This document shows positions 1 through 9,448 of a DNA stretch of 64,000 nucleotides, piece by piece. Each line of letters starts with the position of its first letter. Within the stretch, counting starts at the first letter, position 1. Position numbers and translations under genes: made by a program. Under the pieces are notes generated by a model, which was not told the origin of the DNA, did no database searches, and saw only the letters and a program-made list of their open reading frames with translations. This stretch comes from G963664935 sp963664935 (GTDB lineage: Bacteria; Pseudomonadota; Gammaproteobacteria; Methylococcales; G963664935). The stretch is from positions 1,364,001-1,428,000 of the forward strand of contig CAXXSE010000007.1 of NCBI GenBank assembly GCA_963664935.2. Reading direction: 5' to 3'.

Positions 1-1986
1 ATATTGTACTTGTTCAAGCGTTTCCACACCCTCGGCTACAACGGAAAAACCCAAAACCCGACTCATCGCGATAATGGTCGCGACAATTGCTGAATTATCC
101 AGATTAACCAACATCTCCTGGATGAAAACCTTGTCGATTTTAAGGCAATCGAGAGGTAGCCGCGTAAGCGAACCCAGACAGGAATAGCCTGTGCCAAAAT
201 CATCGATTGCGATCTTAATCCCAAGGTCTTTGATTTGATGAAAACTATGGATGCTCTCTTCAGTGGTCTGGATAACGCCTTCGGTAATTTCAATCTCGAG
301 CTCGCTCGCTTGAATCCCGGTTTGATCCATTACATCGGTAAGCGTCTGGGCAAGGGTGTTATCGCTAAAGTGTGATCCTGAAATATTGACGGCGACATGG
401 CGCAAGGGCAACGATAATTCACGCCATTCGACCATTTGTCGGCTGGCCGTGTGCAATACCCATTCACCCAGTGGCGCAATCAAACCAATCTTTTCCACCA
501 CCGGTATGAATTTATCCGGCGGAACCAATCCGCGCTCGGGATGCCACCAACGGATTAATGCTTCGACAGCCGTCATTCGACCGGTTTCGAGTGATATTTG
601 GGGTTGATAATGTAGTTCGAAGTCACCTCTTTCGACGGCGATTCGAAGATCGTTTTCCAAGCCTAATCGTTGCTCAGCCAAGACCGTCATTTCCGGCCGA
701 TAAAAGGCATATCGATGCTTGCCTGCTTCCTTGGCGGCATACATCGCGTTGTCAGCGGATTGGATCAAGGCTTCCAGATTGTCGCCATACCGCGGGAAAA
801 GCGCAATCCCTATACTCGCTCTAGGATAGATATTGTTGGTACCGATTCGGGTTGGTTTTCCTAAGGTGGTCAAGAGGCGGCCCGCAATATTCGCCGCAAG
901 GCTATCGTCGGGCAGGTTTTCCAAAAGGACGCAAAACTCATCTCCTCCCAACCGGGCGGCTAAATCGCCTTTCCTCAGAGTGTCGGAAAGCCGACTGCCG
1001 ATTGTTTTCAGCATTTCGTCACCGGCATCGTGCCCAAGGCTATCATTGATATTCTTAAAACCATCCAGGTCGAGAAACATAACCGCTAAATTTAATCCCG
1101 TACGTCTAGTATGGGCTATGGATTGACGCACATGATCATAAAAAAAATTGCGGTTTGGAAGATTCGTCAATTGATCGTAATGAGCCAGCGTATGGATACG
1201 GGTTTCCACACTTCGGCGTTCTGTTATGTCTTGAATAGTACCTAACAAGCGAATCGGTACGCCGGAGGCGCTTGATACCGCTTCCGTCTCGTGGTACGTG
1301 ACGACCTCGGTCCCATCGGATCTCAATACCGTACATTCAAACTGGCAATCGCTACCGGATTGCAACGAATTATTTAATGTGCGTTCAACCTGAGCCTTAT
1401 CTTTCGGGTGAATCGCATCCAGCATGGCGGTGTGGGTAATCTTAATGTCCTTTGAATACCATCCGAAAATATTTTTCATCTGGTCGGAAAATCTGAACTG
1501 ATCCGATTGCAGATCCCACTCCCAATTTCCAAGTTTCGCGATGCGTTGCGCGTGAGCTAGGCTATTTTCTCTTTCCCTAAGTGTCGCCGCGACTTCTTTG
1601 GCACGCAACATGTAGCGAATGCGGTGAATCAATAGATCATGGTTAACGGGTTTCGTCGCGAAATCCGACGCCCCCGCATTGAAGGCGCGATTGACCGACT
1701 CGATATCATCAGCCCCTGTGATCATCAGGATTGGAACGTGTTCGCCTTTGGGTGAGGCACGCAGTTTTTTACTGACTGTGAATCCATCCATATCGGGCAT
1801 CATAACGTCCAAAAGTACAATATCAGCATCCAGCTTATCGAATGCCGTCAAGCCCGAAAGGCCATCCTCCGCTTCGCGCGCGTCAAATCCCGCTTCCTCA
1901 AGATAGTCTAGTGTGGTCACCCGGAATACCGCATCATCGTCGATAATCAACGCTATCGGCGTAGCGGAGGTAACCGGCGAACTCAT
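1..1986 (-). CDS. REC-PAS-GGDEF-EAL response regulator (3' end outside window)
   Basis: The reading frame is open from ATG at 1986 to the window edge, giving 662 visible residues. The order is a receiver domain (phosphoacceptor D60 in LLDVMMPDMDG), a PAS domain (about 150-275), a GGDEF domain with intact GGDEF at 347-351 and an RKGD inhibitory site five residues upstream, and an EAL domain with EALIRW at 475-480 and DDFGTGYS at 595-602. It should make and/or degrade cyclic di-GMP under phosphorelay control. The start overlaps the stop of the Hpt gene upstream by ATGA, so the two are probably translationally coupled. As both catalytic motifs look intact, the net activity cannot be read from sequence. 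The C-terminus lies beyond position 1. Confidence 0.93.
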   Translation of the reverse strand, partial: MSSPVTSATPIALIIDDDAVFRVTTLDYLEEAGFDAREAEDGLSGLTAFDKLDADIVLLDVMMPDMDGFTVSKKLRASPKGEHVPILMITGADDIESVNRAFNAGASDFATKPVNHDLLIHRIRYMLRAKEVAATLRERENSLAHAQRIAKLGNWEWDLQSDQFRFSDQMKNIFGWYSKDIKITHTAMLDAIHPKDKAQVERTLNNSLQSGSDCQFECTVLRSDGTEVVTYHETEAVSSASGVPIRLLGTIQDITERRSVETRIHTLAHYDQLTNLPNRNFFYDHVRQSIAHTRRTGLNLAVMFLDLDGFKNINDSLGHDAGDEMLKTIGSRLSDTLRKGDLAARLGGDEFCVLLENLPDDSLAANIAGRLLTTLGKPTRIGTNNIYPRASIGIALFPRYGDNLEALIQSADNAMYAAKEAGKHRYAFYRPEMTVLAEQRLGLENDLRIAVERGDFELHYQPQISLETGRMTAVEALIRWWHPERGLVPPDKFIPVVEKIGLIAPLGEWVLHTASRQMVEWRELSLPLRHVAVNISGSHFSDNTLAQTLTDVMDQTGIQASELEIEITEGVIQTTEESIHSFHQIKDLGIKIAIDDFGTGYSCLGSLTRLPLDCLKIDKVFIQEMLVNLDNSAIVATIIAMSRVLGFSVVAEGVETLEQVQY

Positions 1987-2366
1987 GCTGGCAGTGCCTC
2001 GCACTCTTGAATCAAGAATTCACATACGATTGCATACATGGCTTCGACTTCCGCGAAATGTTCTTTGATACCGTCGTTGTTATGATCTTTAGCCCGCGCT
2101 TCCAAGTCCTTGCACAAGGCTGAAAGCGCCATCGCCCCGACGTTGGCGCTGCTCGATTTTAGAGTGTGCGCGGCGGCTTGAATTCCGGGTGAATCGCCAT
2201 CCAAAATCGCCGTTCGAAGTTGGTCAATATGTTGAGGCGATTGTTCGAGGAAAGCGTCAAGAATTCTGCTCAACAAATTTTTCCGACCCGTGCGTTCGCG
2301 CTTACGATATTTATCCAAAACGCTTACATCAAGTACATCCGAGGATTCAACGTTCGGCGGAGTCAT
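1983..2366 (-). CDS. Hpt-domain phosphotransfer protein
   Basis: This 127-residue protein is essentially one histidine phosphotransfer domain. The phosphoacceptor is H67 in the motif AAHTLKSSSANVG. I chose ATG 2366 because it overlaps the stop of the upstream hybrid-like gene as ATGA, and its own stop overlaps the next start the same way. A longer frame up to 2444 exists but would lie inside the neighbour. Its role in the locus is probably to shuttle phosphate from the upstream receiver domain (D373 of the 2363-3751 product) to the receiver of the GGDEF-EAL protein. Function as a relay step is inferred from gene order. Confidence 0.88.
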   Translation of the reverse strand: MTPPNVESSDVLDVSVLDKYRKRERTGRKNLLSRILDAFLEQSPQHIDQLRTAILDGDSPGIQAAAHTLKSSSANVGAMALSALCKDLEARAKDHNNDGIKEHFAEVEAMYAIVCEFLIQECEALPA

Positions 2367-3751
2367 TTCCGAACCATTGTCAGGCCCATTCTTGCCTCGG
2401 TTAGATCGCTGGCAACCGATGACCAGCGTTGGATTACTTCGCACAGTTGCTGCTCGGTAAACGGTTTGCCTAGAAAATCATTCATCCCTACTTCGATGCA
2501 CTTTTCCTGGTCGCCTTTCAGGGTATTCGCGGTAAGTGCGATGATCGGTATCGGCTGATTCTGCTTGCTCTTACATTCGCGCTGGCGGATTTCGTGCGTT
2601 GCTTCAAAGCCGTTCATCTCGGGCATCAGGCAGTCCATCAGGATAAGATCATAACGGGCTCGGTCCAAAGCCTTGAGAGCTTTGCGCCCGTTATCCACCA
2701 CATCAATGTCGAAATCCAATTCTTCTAACATACACAGGACCAATTCCTGATTGGTAAAATTGTCCTCCACTAGCAGGATGCGCGTGTTAGATTGTAACTC
2801 TTGGTGACGGGTGGCCTTGTTCGCCTCGATTTTGGAGAAACCCGTAAATTCATTGAGGGTTGTGAATAAGGATTCCGCTAAACTTTGTAGGGCCTGTACT
2901 AGATGCTGTTGTTTGGCATTGAGATCGGTTTTTATAAGGCGTTCTGAAATTTCCTGCACACTGTTGATCGGTGTACGGATCTCCTTATTTATCTTGGCGA
3001 GAAATTCTGATTTGGCGCGATTAGCCTCTTCGATCGTCTCCTTTTTGCTTTTCAGATCCTTGTATAACAATTGGATCGCTTGTTCAGAGCGTTTTCTATC
3101 CGTTATATCAAGGCTGATTCCGGTATGCCCCAAGTATTTTTGTTCGGCATTAAAGCACGGTATTCCGACTTCCGAAATCCATCGGTACTCTCCGTTTTCA
3201 TTGCGCCACCGATACTCGTGTTCAATAGCGGTGAAATTTGCAATGCTTGATTGGTAAATTTCCTGACAGGCGCCGCGATCGTCGGGGTGCACACCTTCGC
3301 CGGTCCATTTGGCGGTACACTGTTGTTCAAAACGGTTACCGGTAAACCCAAGGATGGCATTGTTAAGCTTGACTGAGCGACCACTGGGACCCGTCATCCA
3401 ATTCGAGACTGGAGCGCTGTTGATAAACTCGCTAAGTTCATGTTCACGGATCACTAGCTCAGCTTGTTTGGTCTGTAGTTCCTGTGTTAGAACGGAGACC
3501 TTTTGTTCCAATCCTTCAGTAAAGATTTTCAGGCGGTGTCGGTGAATGCCAACGATGTAACCAATCATACCTAGTACCAAGGGCATCGAATCCATGATCC
3601 AATGCAATGGATTGTCAGCGTGGATCCGCAGTACACTCCTCCACGCAAGGCTGTGTTCGTTAATAGCGATATCGAACAGCCAGGCGCTAAATGGAATGCA
3701 GGCACCGAAAAGAATGCCAAATATCAAGTTGTGTAAACCTAGTTTGTTCAC
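2363..3751 (-). CDS. PAS/receiver hybrid-like protein with a dead kinase segment
   Basis: The 462-residue protein has two N-terminal membrane helices (about 8-30 and 51-70), a coiled segment, a PAS/PAC domain (about 105-220), a HisKA-like helical pair (about 245-310) and a receiver domain (about 322-445, D373 in LILMDCLMPEMNG, K in LGKPF). Two things normal hybrid kinases have are missing. The HisKA H-box reads INKEIRTP, so lysine 256 replaces the phosphoacceptor histidine, and no HATPase_c domain lies between HisKA and receiver. It therefore cannot be a kinase itself. It may act as a membrane-tethered receiver or scaffold fed by the neighbouring kinase. The frame is open and overlaps the Hpt start, so it may still be used. 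Confidence 0.85.
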   Translation of the reverse strand: MNKLGLHNLIFGILFGACIPFSAWLFDIAINEHSLAWRSVLRIHADNPLHWIMDSMPLVLGMIGYIVGIHRHRLKIFTEGLEQKVSVLTQELQTKQAELVIREHELSEFINSAPVSNWMTGPSGRSVKLNNAILGFTGNRFEQQCTAKWTGEGVHPDDRGACQEIYQSSIANFTAIEHEYRWRNENGEYRWISEVGIPCFNAEQKYLGHTGISLDITDRKRSEQAIQLLYKDLKSKKETIEEANRAKSEFLAKINKEIRTPINSVQEISERLIKTDLNAKQQHLVQALQSLAESLFTTLNEFTGFSKIEANKATRHQELQSNTRILLVEDNFTNQELVLCMLEELDFDIDVVDNGRKALKALDRARYDLILMDCLMPEMNGFEATHEIRQRECKSKQNQPIPIIALTANTLKGDQEKCIEVGMNDFLGKPFTEQQLCEVIQRWSSVASDLTEARMGLTMVRK

Positions 3752-3966
3752 AGGGTTCTTTGTTGTCGGTTCGACGGCTGATGAGTGGCTTAATCTATTT
3801 ATTTATCGTTGATTTTCCAACTTGATACAGACCGTTAATATCTGTATTTTCTAATACTAGTATAAGACCAGCGCTAACGCATAAACGAACAAGCCGCAAA
3901 ATATCAAGGGATACCAAAGCATCTGAAAATTTTTTCGAGAAAGGGCAAAAAACTGGGACAAATTAC

Positions 3967-5925
3967 TCAAACGCTTGTAGCTAATTCCATGTCCTGGATC
4001 GTCAATTTCCGTACAGGTACCGATACCGAAAAGACAGCACCACCGTCAGGACTATTTGCCGCATGGATGGTTCCGCGGTGAGCGGTAGCTATCTCCCGAG
4101 AAATGGCTAGACCCAACCCCGTTCCGCCCGCCCCCGTATCGGTTTTGCTACTTTGGACAAACTTGTCGAATATGGTCTCGAGTTCGGTATCGGGAATGCC
4201 GATTCCCCGATCGCGCACGATAACCGTCAGCGCCGATATGTCTTTATCATTGTCTTGACCATGGCCCGTGGGAAGTGAGGATTGGTCGAAGCTGATGTCG
4301 ATACACTCACCCGCCGGTGTGAAACGGATAGCATTGGCAAGAATATTTCGAATGATCTGGCCAAACCGTGCTCTATCGATCTCGGCTTCGGTGTTAAAGT
4401 CTGGATTGTCTATATTCACGGTAACCTTGGAGTCCACTGTCACCGTATCCAGTTCCTCTTTGATCGTATTGACTATATTTAAAAGATCGGTTCGTTCTTG
4501 GTTGAGCACCATTTGTCCGGCTTCGAGTTTCGACAGATCAAGCAGGTCATTGAGTAAGGTCAGCAATCGTTGTCCGCTATCATGAATCTGGTTAAAGTAC
4601 CTGAGGATTTTCTGTGTAGGGGCCGATTCAATCTTATTAATGCCAAACCTGGAAAAGCCCAGGATCGCATGCATCGGCGTGCGCAGTTCATGGGACATAT
4701 TGGCGAGAAATTCAGATTTGGCCCTATTGGCGGTTTCTGCGGTCTCTTTTGCTTCTCGTAGGTCGGAAGTCTGTTCTTCCACCAGTCTCTCAAGATTGTC
4801 GCGGTGCATTTGCAACTCCCTCTGGGCTTCTTTTTGCTTGGTAATATCTTTAGCCACTCACACTATTCCCGTCGAATAGCCCACTCCATAGTGCAACCGC
4901 CCGGCGGAAAACAACACAGGAATCGTCTTTTCGGCACCCTTGAAAACGATTTCCTTACCCTGCTTACTCGTTAATTCAATGAGTTCATTCTTAGTGATTG
5001 CCGCGCCATTGGACATTTCGATAAATTCGTTAAACGATTGACCGATGAGTTTCTCTTCATCCAAACCAAGCAATGTTGAAGTCGCCGGATTTACCATTTC
5101 AATGACCATAGTTTCGTTGACCGCTATTACGGAATCATGAATCGAGCGGAAAATATCTTCCACGAAACGTTTCGAAACGGTGGTTTGCCCAAGATGGGCG
5201 GTCATCTGGTTAATCATGGATGCCAGATACCCGAGTTCGTCTCGGCGTTTCAACTTGATGATCGTATCCAGGTGGCCATTTTTGATTTTCTCGGTGCCTT
5301 CGACCATCGCCTCGATGGGCCGGGTAAACCATTTAGCAAGTAGGAAGGCAAATATCATTCCGACGAGGAAGAGGGTGGCGACGATGTAAATTAGTGTGAT
5401 GAGCTCCTCATGCTGCCGGTCAATAGCCCGACGTGGCGATAACACCACTTGTAAATACCCCAATAATTCATTCCCCGGTGAAATGACTTGGATGGAAATA
5501 TACAAGTGTTCTGGGGAGTGTTTAATCTCGACTCTTTCGTTTTCGAGTGCGATGCGGTTGGCTGCCGTAAAGCTTTCAATCGTTTCAAATTGATAGTTGT
5601 TGTCTTCAGTCCCGTCTGTCAACACCATGCCCTCTGGGTCCAGAACATAGACGGCTTCGACATCCTTATTTTCAATAGCGGCGGCAACTAGATTTGATGC
5701 ATTCGTTATTTTGAGTTCATAGAGAGGGTCGATCAGGGTTTTCGCCAGCAAGGTAGTCAAGTTGCGGCCATGGGCTTCGAAGTCTTGGGCAATATTCTTT
5801 GTCTGATTTAAAAAGGCATAGACCGTGATACTGCCACCTACCATCACAACGATTGCCAACGTAAAGGAAACCAGCCGAAAACGAATGCCTATTTTTAAAA
5901 CTTTATTTCGCGTTGTTTTTCCCAA
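3967..5925 (-). pseudogene. HAMP-PAS sensor histidine kinase split by an in-frame TGA
   Basis: One reading frame from TTG 5925 to 3967 encodes an inner-membrane kinase: TM1 (about 17-40), a periplasmic sensor region, TM2 (about 175-200), HAMP, PAS, HisKA with intact phosphohistidine (NMSHELRTPMHAI) and HATPase_c with N, G1 and G2 boxes (NILANA, DRGIGIPD, GTGLGLAIS). It is cut at 4858-4860 by TGA. The flanks read GIV-stop-VAKDIT, whereas related PAC motifs typically read GIVCVAKDIT, so a Cys codon (TGC/TGT) to TGA change is likely. GTG directly follows the stop, so a separate 296-residue soluble HisKA-HATPase piece could be made. The start overlaps the binding-protein gene by 23 bases. TTG is the only plausible start because a stop lies just upstream. 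Confidence 0.85.
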
Positions 5926-6805
5926 TGTAGATACTCAGTTCACGTAGTGGCTCAAGTGCCAAATCGACGCCGCCCGGAAACTCATCGAACCGGGCCGTTT
6001 TTTTGAACTGCTTGAGAATTTGACTACCGTCTTCCGATTCATGCATTTGCAGTAAGACATCTTTAATCCGCAGGATAAGCGCCGGATCGAGGTCGCTTCG
6101 GAAACTGACGATATGCCGTGGAACCTCAATGGTTGAATGCACGATGGTGAGTTTTTTAATGAGCTTCTCGGGTAGATTTTTAAAGCTTGGGAAACTCATC
6201 GCACCCGCTTGCACCCGCTTGCGCAATACCCAAACAAGGGTGTTTTCGTCATCATCTGAAAATAGGTAACCCACATGGTCCGAATCGACGGGCGTTTTCG
6301 GGTCTGATACCGCTACGAGTTTCAGTCCCAGTTTGCGGAGGGAAGTCTTGGGCAAAAAGTAGGATGAGGTGGAAAATGGCTCCTCAAATGCAATAGTCTT
6401 ACCTCGTAAATCCGTAGCGGACTTAATACCGCTGTCTTTTCGTGCGAATACGATACTGTGGTAGCTACCGATGCCTTTTTTCCAGCGTCGGAGTAAGGGG
6501 CGAGAACCGGAAAGTTGACTGATCTCCAATGTTGGAAATGGGCTATCGATATAGAGATCTACTCTACCATCCCGAATCAACTGCGCCATATGTTCTATGC
6601 TCCGCGCCACGATGGCATCGCCTTTTTCAACACCGGCGGTTTGCAGTCGTGCGGCAAGGTAGTTGATAACTGGCAGGAAAAGTTTCAACTCCTTGGTTGG
6701 TTCATCGGAGATTGAACCGATCGTCAGAGTAGCTGCTGACACTGGCATTGCTAGAAGCGCCAGCATCGTACCGAGGAAAAAGAGTTGGTTACAGGTTTTG
6801 ATCAT
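5903..6805 (-). CDS. PhnD-like phosphate/phosphonate-type periplasmic binding protein
   Basis: This is a secreted solute-binding protein of about 300 residues. From ATG 6805 the N-terminus is a signal peptide ending near PVSAATLTIG. The body follows the PhnD/PtxB-type fold: an EPTKELKLFLPVINYLAA start, the DLYIDSPFPT and FARKDSGIKSATDLRGKTIAFEEP segments, and a hinge followed by VPRHIVSFRSDLDP. In-frame extension to 6889 would cover the end of the porin gene, so the shorter start is better. No permease or ATPase gene is nearby. Instead the gene overlaps a sensor kinase, which suggests ligand sensing rather than uptake. The exact ligand (phosphate, phosphite, phosphonate or another anion) cannot be read from sequence. 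Confidence 0.85.
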   Translation of the reverse strand: MIKTCNQLFFLGTMLALLAMPVSAATLTIGSISDEPTKELKLFLPVINYLAARLQTAGVEKGDAIVARSIEHMAQLIRDGRVDLYIDSPFPTLEISQLSGSRPLLRRWKKGIGSYHSIVFARKDSGIKSATDLRGKTIAFEEPFSTSSYFLPKTSLRKLGLKLVAVSDPKTPVDSDHVGYLFSDDDENTLVWVLRKRVQAGAMSFPSFKNLPEKLIKKLTIVHSTIEVPRHIVSFRSDLDPALILRIKDVLLQMHESEDGSQILKQFKKTARFDEFPGGVDLALEPLRELSIYIGKNNAK

Positions 6806-6818
6806 GGTGCTTATACCT

Positions 6819-8126
6819 CTAAAAATCAAGTTGTCCGCGAAATTGCAAGACGTTTGGGTTTTCGTTACCAGCATTCGAATTAGTGTCAACGTGGATATAG
6901 TTAGCCATGAATCGCACCTGGGGATTGAGATACCAATTCAGCCCGATCGTCAGATTGTTTTCCGTGCCGCCATTTACTAATCCGTCATCCAGATCAATAG
7001 TGCTGTACCGGGCTGCAACCTCCCAGGCGCCAAACCCACCCGAACCAACATTTTGCATGGGTTTCACACGGGCGAACTCACCATCTTCGAACTCGTAGGC
7101 GCGAGATTCGCCAGTTAGAAACCAGCTCACGTAGGTATACCAGCCATCAAGGGTAGCATCGGGCATACCACGGTCCCGATTGATTTTCATTTGCATGTAT
7201 TCTCCCTGTATGAAATAAGGGCCCCACACAAACGCCGATTCCATGCCATACAGTGAATAATCGTTTACATTTGTAAGGTCGCCTGTATCGACAAGCTTCA
7301 CGTCCGTGACATCGGATTCCGGGCGCGAATCAATTGAAAAAATATTGTCTCCGTTGGGTGCGCGGTAGGATACCGCGGAGCCTAGATGGATAACTCGATT
7401 GCTCTCGTTAACCAGCACGAAGGTCACACGTCCGGTCGAACCCCAACCCTCATTCTGACCGGCAACATGATCATCGCCAGCGCCCTCGCCATAAATACCC
7501 CCGGCTAGAGTCCATTGCTGACCATGAGTATGCAGACCGACACCGATGTTACGGCCAGGTGCAAAGGCGTTTGGAAGACCTCTTTCCATAAAGGTGCTAT
7601 ATCGGGAGCTTGTCAGTTCCTCCAGACTGAAGGGTTCTTTGTGTTGGCCAATAGTAACCGTTGTAGGCTTAAATCCAGTGTATTTAATGTAGAGATCTTT
7701 GGCGCTGACCTCATTGTCGGCAAAATCAACCTGTGTTTTAAACTTCCAGTTGTCATACATTTAACCTTTGGCAAATAACCGTGCGCGCCTAAATTTGGTA
7801 CCGTCACCGAGATCCACTTTGTCTTGATCGTAGAGCGCAGTATACACCATCAGCCGACCACCAAACTGAAACTTAAAATCACCATCGCCGGACGTGACTT
7901 TCAATCCGCCTTTAGTGCTGACTTTTACTGAATCCTGCTCCGGTTTGGCATCCTTCGAAAGGACGTTCTTAAGACGATCGTACTGAGCCGCCGTGATAGT
8001 CTTGTTCTCATGTAATACCTTCATGAGTTCAAGTAAGCCGTCCGATTCCGACGCGGTGGTGGACCTGGGATGCATTAAAGCGACGACAGTGAATACCGCG
8101 CCTATAGCGAATTGTGGATGTAACAT
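6819..8126 (-). pseudogene. OprO/OprP-type outer-membrane porin split by an in-frame TAA
   Basis: The frame from ATG 8126 to 6819 encodes a signal peptide, a short coiled N-terminal segment (LLELMKVLHENKTITAAQYDRL), and then a 16-strand-type porin of the phosphate-selective family (GGRLMVYTALYDQD, RRARLFAKG, YDNWKFKTQVDFAD, VTIGQHKEPFSLEELTSS). It ends in the C-terminal Phe typical of barrels. TAA at 7761-7763 sits between FAKG and MYDNW. An ATG follows immediately, but the 313-residue downstream part would lack a signal peptide and the first strands, so a working porin is unlikely without readthrough. It lies 13 bases upstream of the binding-protein gene. Confidence 0.85.
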
Positions 8127-8232
8127 TTTGAGTAGTCTACTTGATGGCGAAAAAAACAGCCCATAGGAAAATAGAACCTTCTTTCGTTTAATGAGAAGCG
8201 GTCACTACTTTTAAGTAATCATCAAAATATAG

Positions 8233-8261
8233 ATAATAGCAGTGTTCTATAAAATTGTTAA
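8233..8261 (-). promoter_or_regulatory. possible sigma-70 promoter for the porin/kinase operon
   Basis: Read on the minus strand, TTAACA (8261-8256) and TATTAT (8238-8233) are 17 bases apart, about 105 bases before the porin start. The spacing is ideal and the hexamers are close to consensus. I see no convincing Pho box between the promoter and the gene. Prediction from sequence only. Confidence 0.4.
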
Positions 8262-8617
8262 AGACTCACTGCCTGTAGAGGAAGACGGAAGAAAAGTGGA
8301 ACGAAAAGAGATTGCTCTGCCTCTTTCGTGTTTTTCAGGTAAAAAGCTTAAAAACAACCGACGAAAGAAATTCAAACAAATTATCGTCGTAGGGTTTCTC
8401 GAAGCGTCCTTGCGTCGTCCCCAAAGTCGATTTGAAGTTATTTGGGGCAATCGGTATTTCATATTCCTATACCCATGAAATTTACAAAATTGGTTAGTAT
8501 TACTGTAGTTTAAGTTGAAGAGAACGATCTGCCTATCAGGCAGGCATTGAAATACTTCCACATGGGATCCATGGAAATATCTTTACTGCCGACACTCACC
8601 GATGTGCAGATGGCGTG
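8262..8617. other. spacer without recognisable gene
   Basis: This stretch contains only short frames with no family resemblance. A 78-codon plus-strand frame starts at 8242, but it lacks a ribosome binding site and recognisable composition. I do not call a gene here. Confidence 0.5.
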
Positions 8618-8857
8618 CTAGGAGGCTGTCCGAGAATAGGAGTCGTCGCGAGGGAAAGCGATTTTGAGTCCATTTTTTCGATTAAATGAGGCGAATACTT
8701 GCTGTATTTAACGACAAATCCGCCTGGAGTGGGTTTGGACCGCTGAAAGCGGCCCGCAGGTGTGAAATATAGGGATGTATTTCATCAATTTTATCGGGAA
8801 AATGGGCCAAAATCCGCTTTTCCGCAGTAGGCTCTCTATTCTCGGACAGCCTCCCAG
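8618..8857. mobile_element. MITE-like element, about 240 bp
   Basis: The ends are near-perfect inverted repeats: 8618-8639 begins CTAGGAGGCTGTCCGAGAAT and 8836-8857 is its reverse complement with one mismatch over 22 bases. The interior has no coding capacity. I could not define a target duplication. The size and terminal repeats fit a non-autonomous insertion-sequence derivative whose parent is not in this window. It sits 28 bases from the end of the lipoprotein gene. Confidence 0.7.
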
Positions 8858-8885
8858 GTAATCCATCAATCCTATGTTGAGGGAA

Positions 8886-9416
8886 TTAGTGCCAACCCCC
8901 AAATTGTGCGGTGGGATCGCCATTAAATCCTTCGACACTTGTATCGCGGTCGGGAAACGGCGAGGTGGTTCGCGTTGCTTGCATCATGTTCTTAGCGGTA
9001 TAACCGCCTAGCGCAAGCGCGCTTTCGGCTATAGCCGTGGTGGTCCGTGTAACGACCTGGTCCTTCGAATACGGATTCATGACCACGACTTTAAGCGTGG
9101 TTCGTTTGAAGGGTTCTGTGTCGGGGTAGACCGATAGTAATACCGGATAGCTTGTTCCCGCAGGTATTTCAAGGGAAAAACTGGGGTTGTCTTTAAAATG
9201 GGCAGAAGCCTTGACAGCACCTTTGATACCGGCAATTACGACTTTTCCACTGGTAATCCGGGATTTTCCTACTCTGGCTATTCCTGTGACCGTTACCGCC
9301 TTGTTATGCTTCAGAACACTCGCTGTGGGGCTGGATTTAGATTTGCTGTTGTTATTATTACTCCCACATCCGATTAGAACGCTTACTGAAAGGAGTACTA
9401 AAATTAGTTTTTTCAT
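8886..9416 (-). CDS. lipoprotein of unknown function
   Basis: The product has about 176 residues from ATG 9416 (MKKLILVLLSVSVLIGC), a classic lipoprotein signal with lipobox LIGC. It is followed by an Asn/Ser-rich linker (GSNNNNSKSKSS) and a beta-rich body (VTVTGIARVGKSRITSGKVVIAG) that resembles carboxypeptidase-regulatory or Ig-like surface domains. I cannot name a family. The C-terminus may be shortened, since the frame ends only 28 bases before the 240-bp element. The frame could open at 9428, but the second start fits the signal peptide better. Confidence 0.65.
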   Translation of the reverse strand: MKKLILVLLSVSVLIGCGSNNNNSKSKSSPTASVLKHNKAVTVTGIARVGKSRITSGKVVIAGIKGAVKASAHFKDNPSFSLEIPAGTSYPVLLSVYPDTEPFKRTTLKVVVMNPYSKDQVVTRTTTAIAESALALGGYTAKNMMQATRTTSPFPDRDTSVEGFNGDPTAQFGGWH

Positions 9417-9448
9417 TTTGAAATACATAGCATGCTATTTAATTATGA

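Noticed and set aside
8242..8478. 78-codon plus-strand frame before the MITE
   Set aside because: No ribosome site, no recognisable composition and it overlaps the likely porin promoter.
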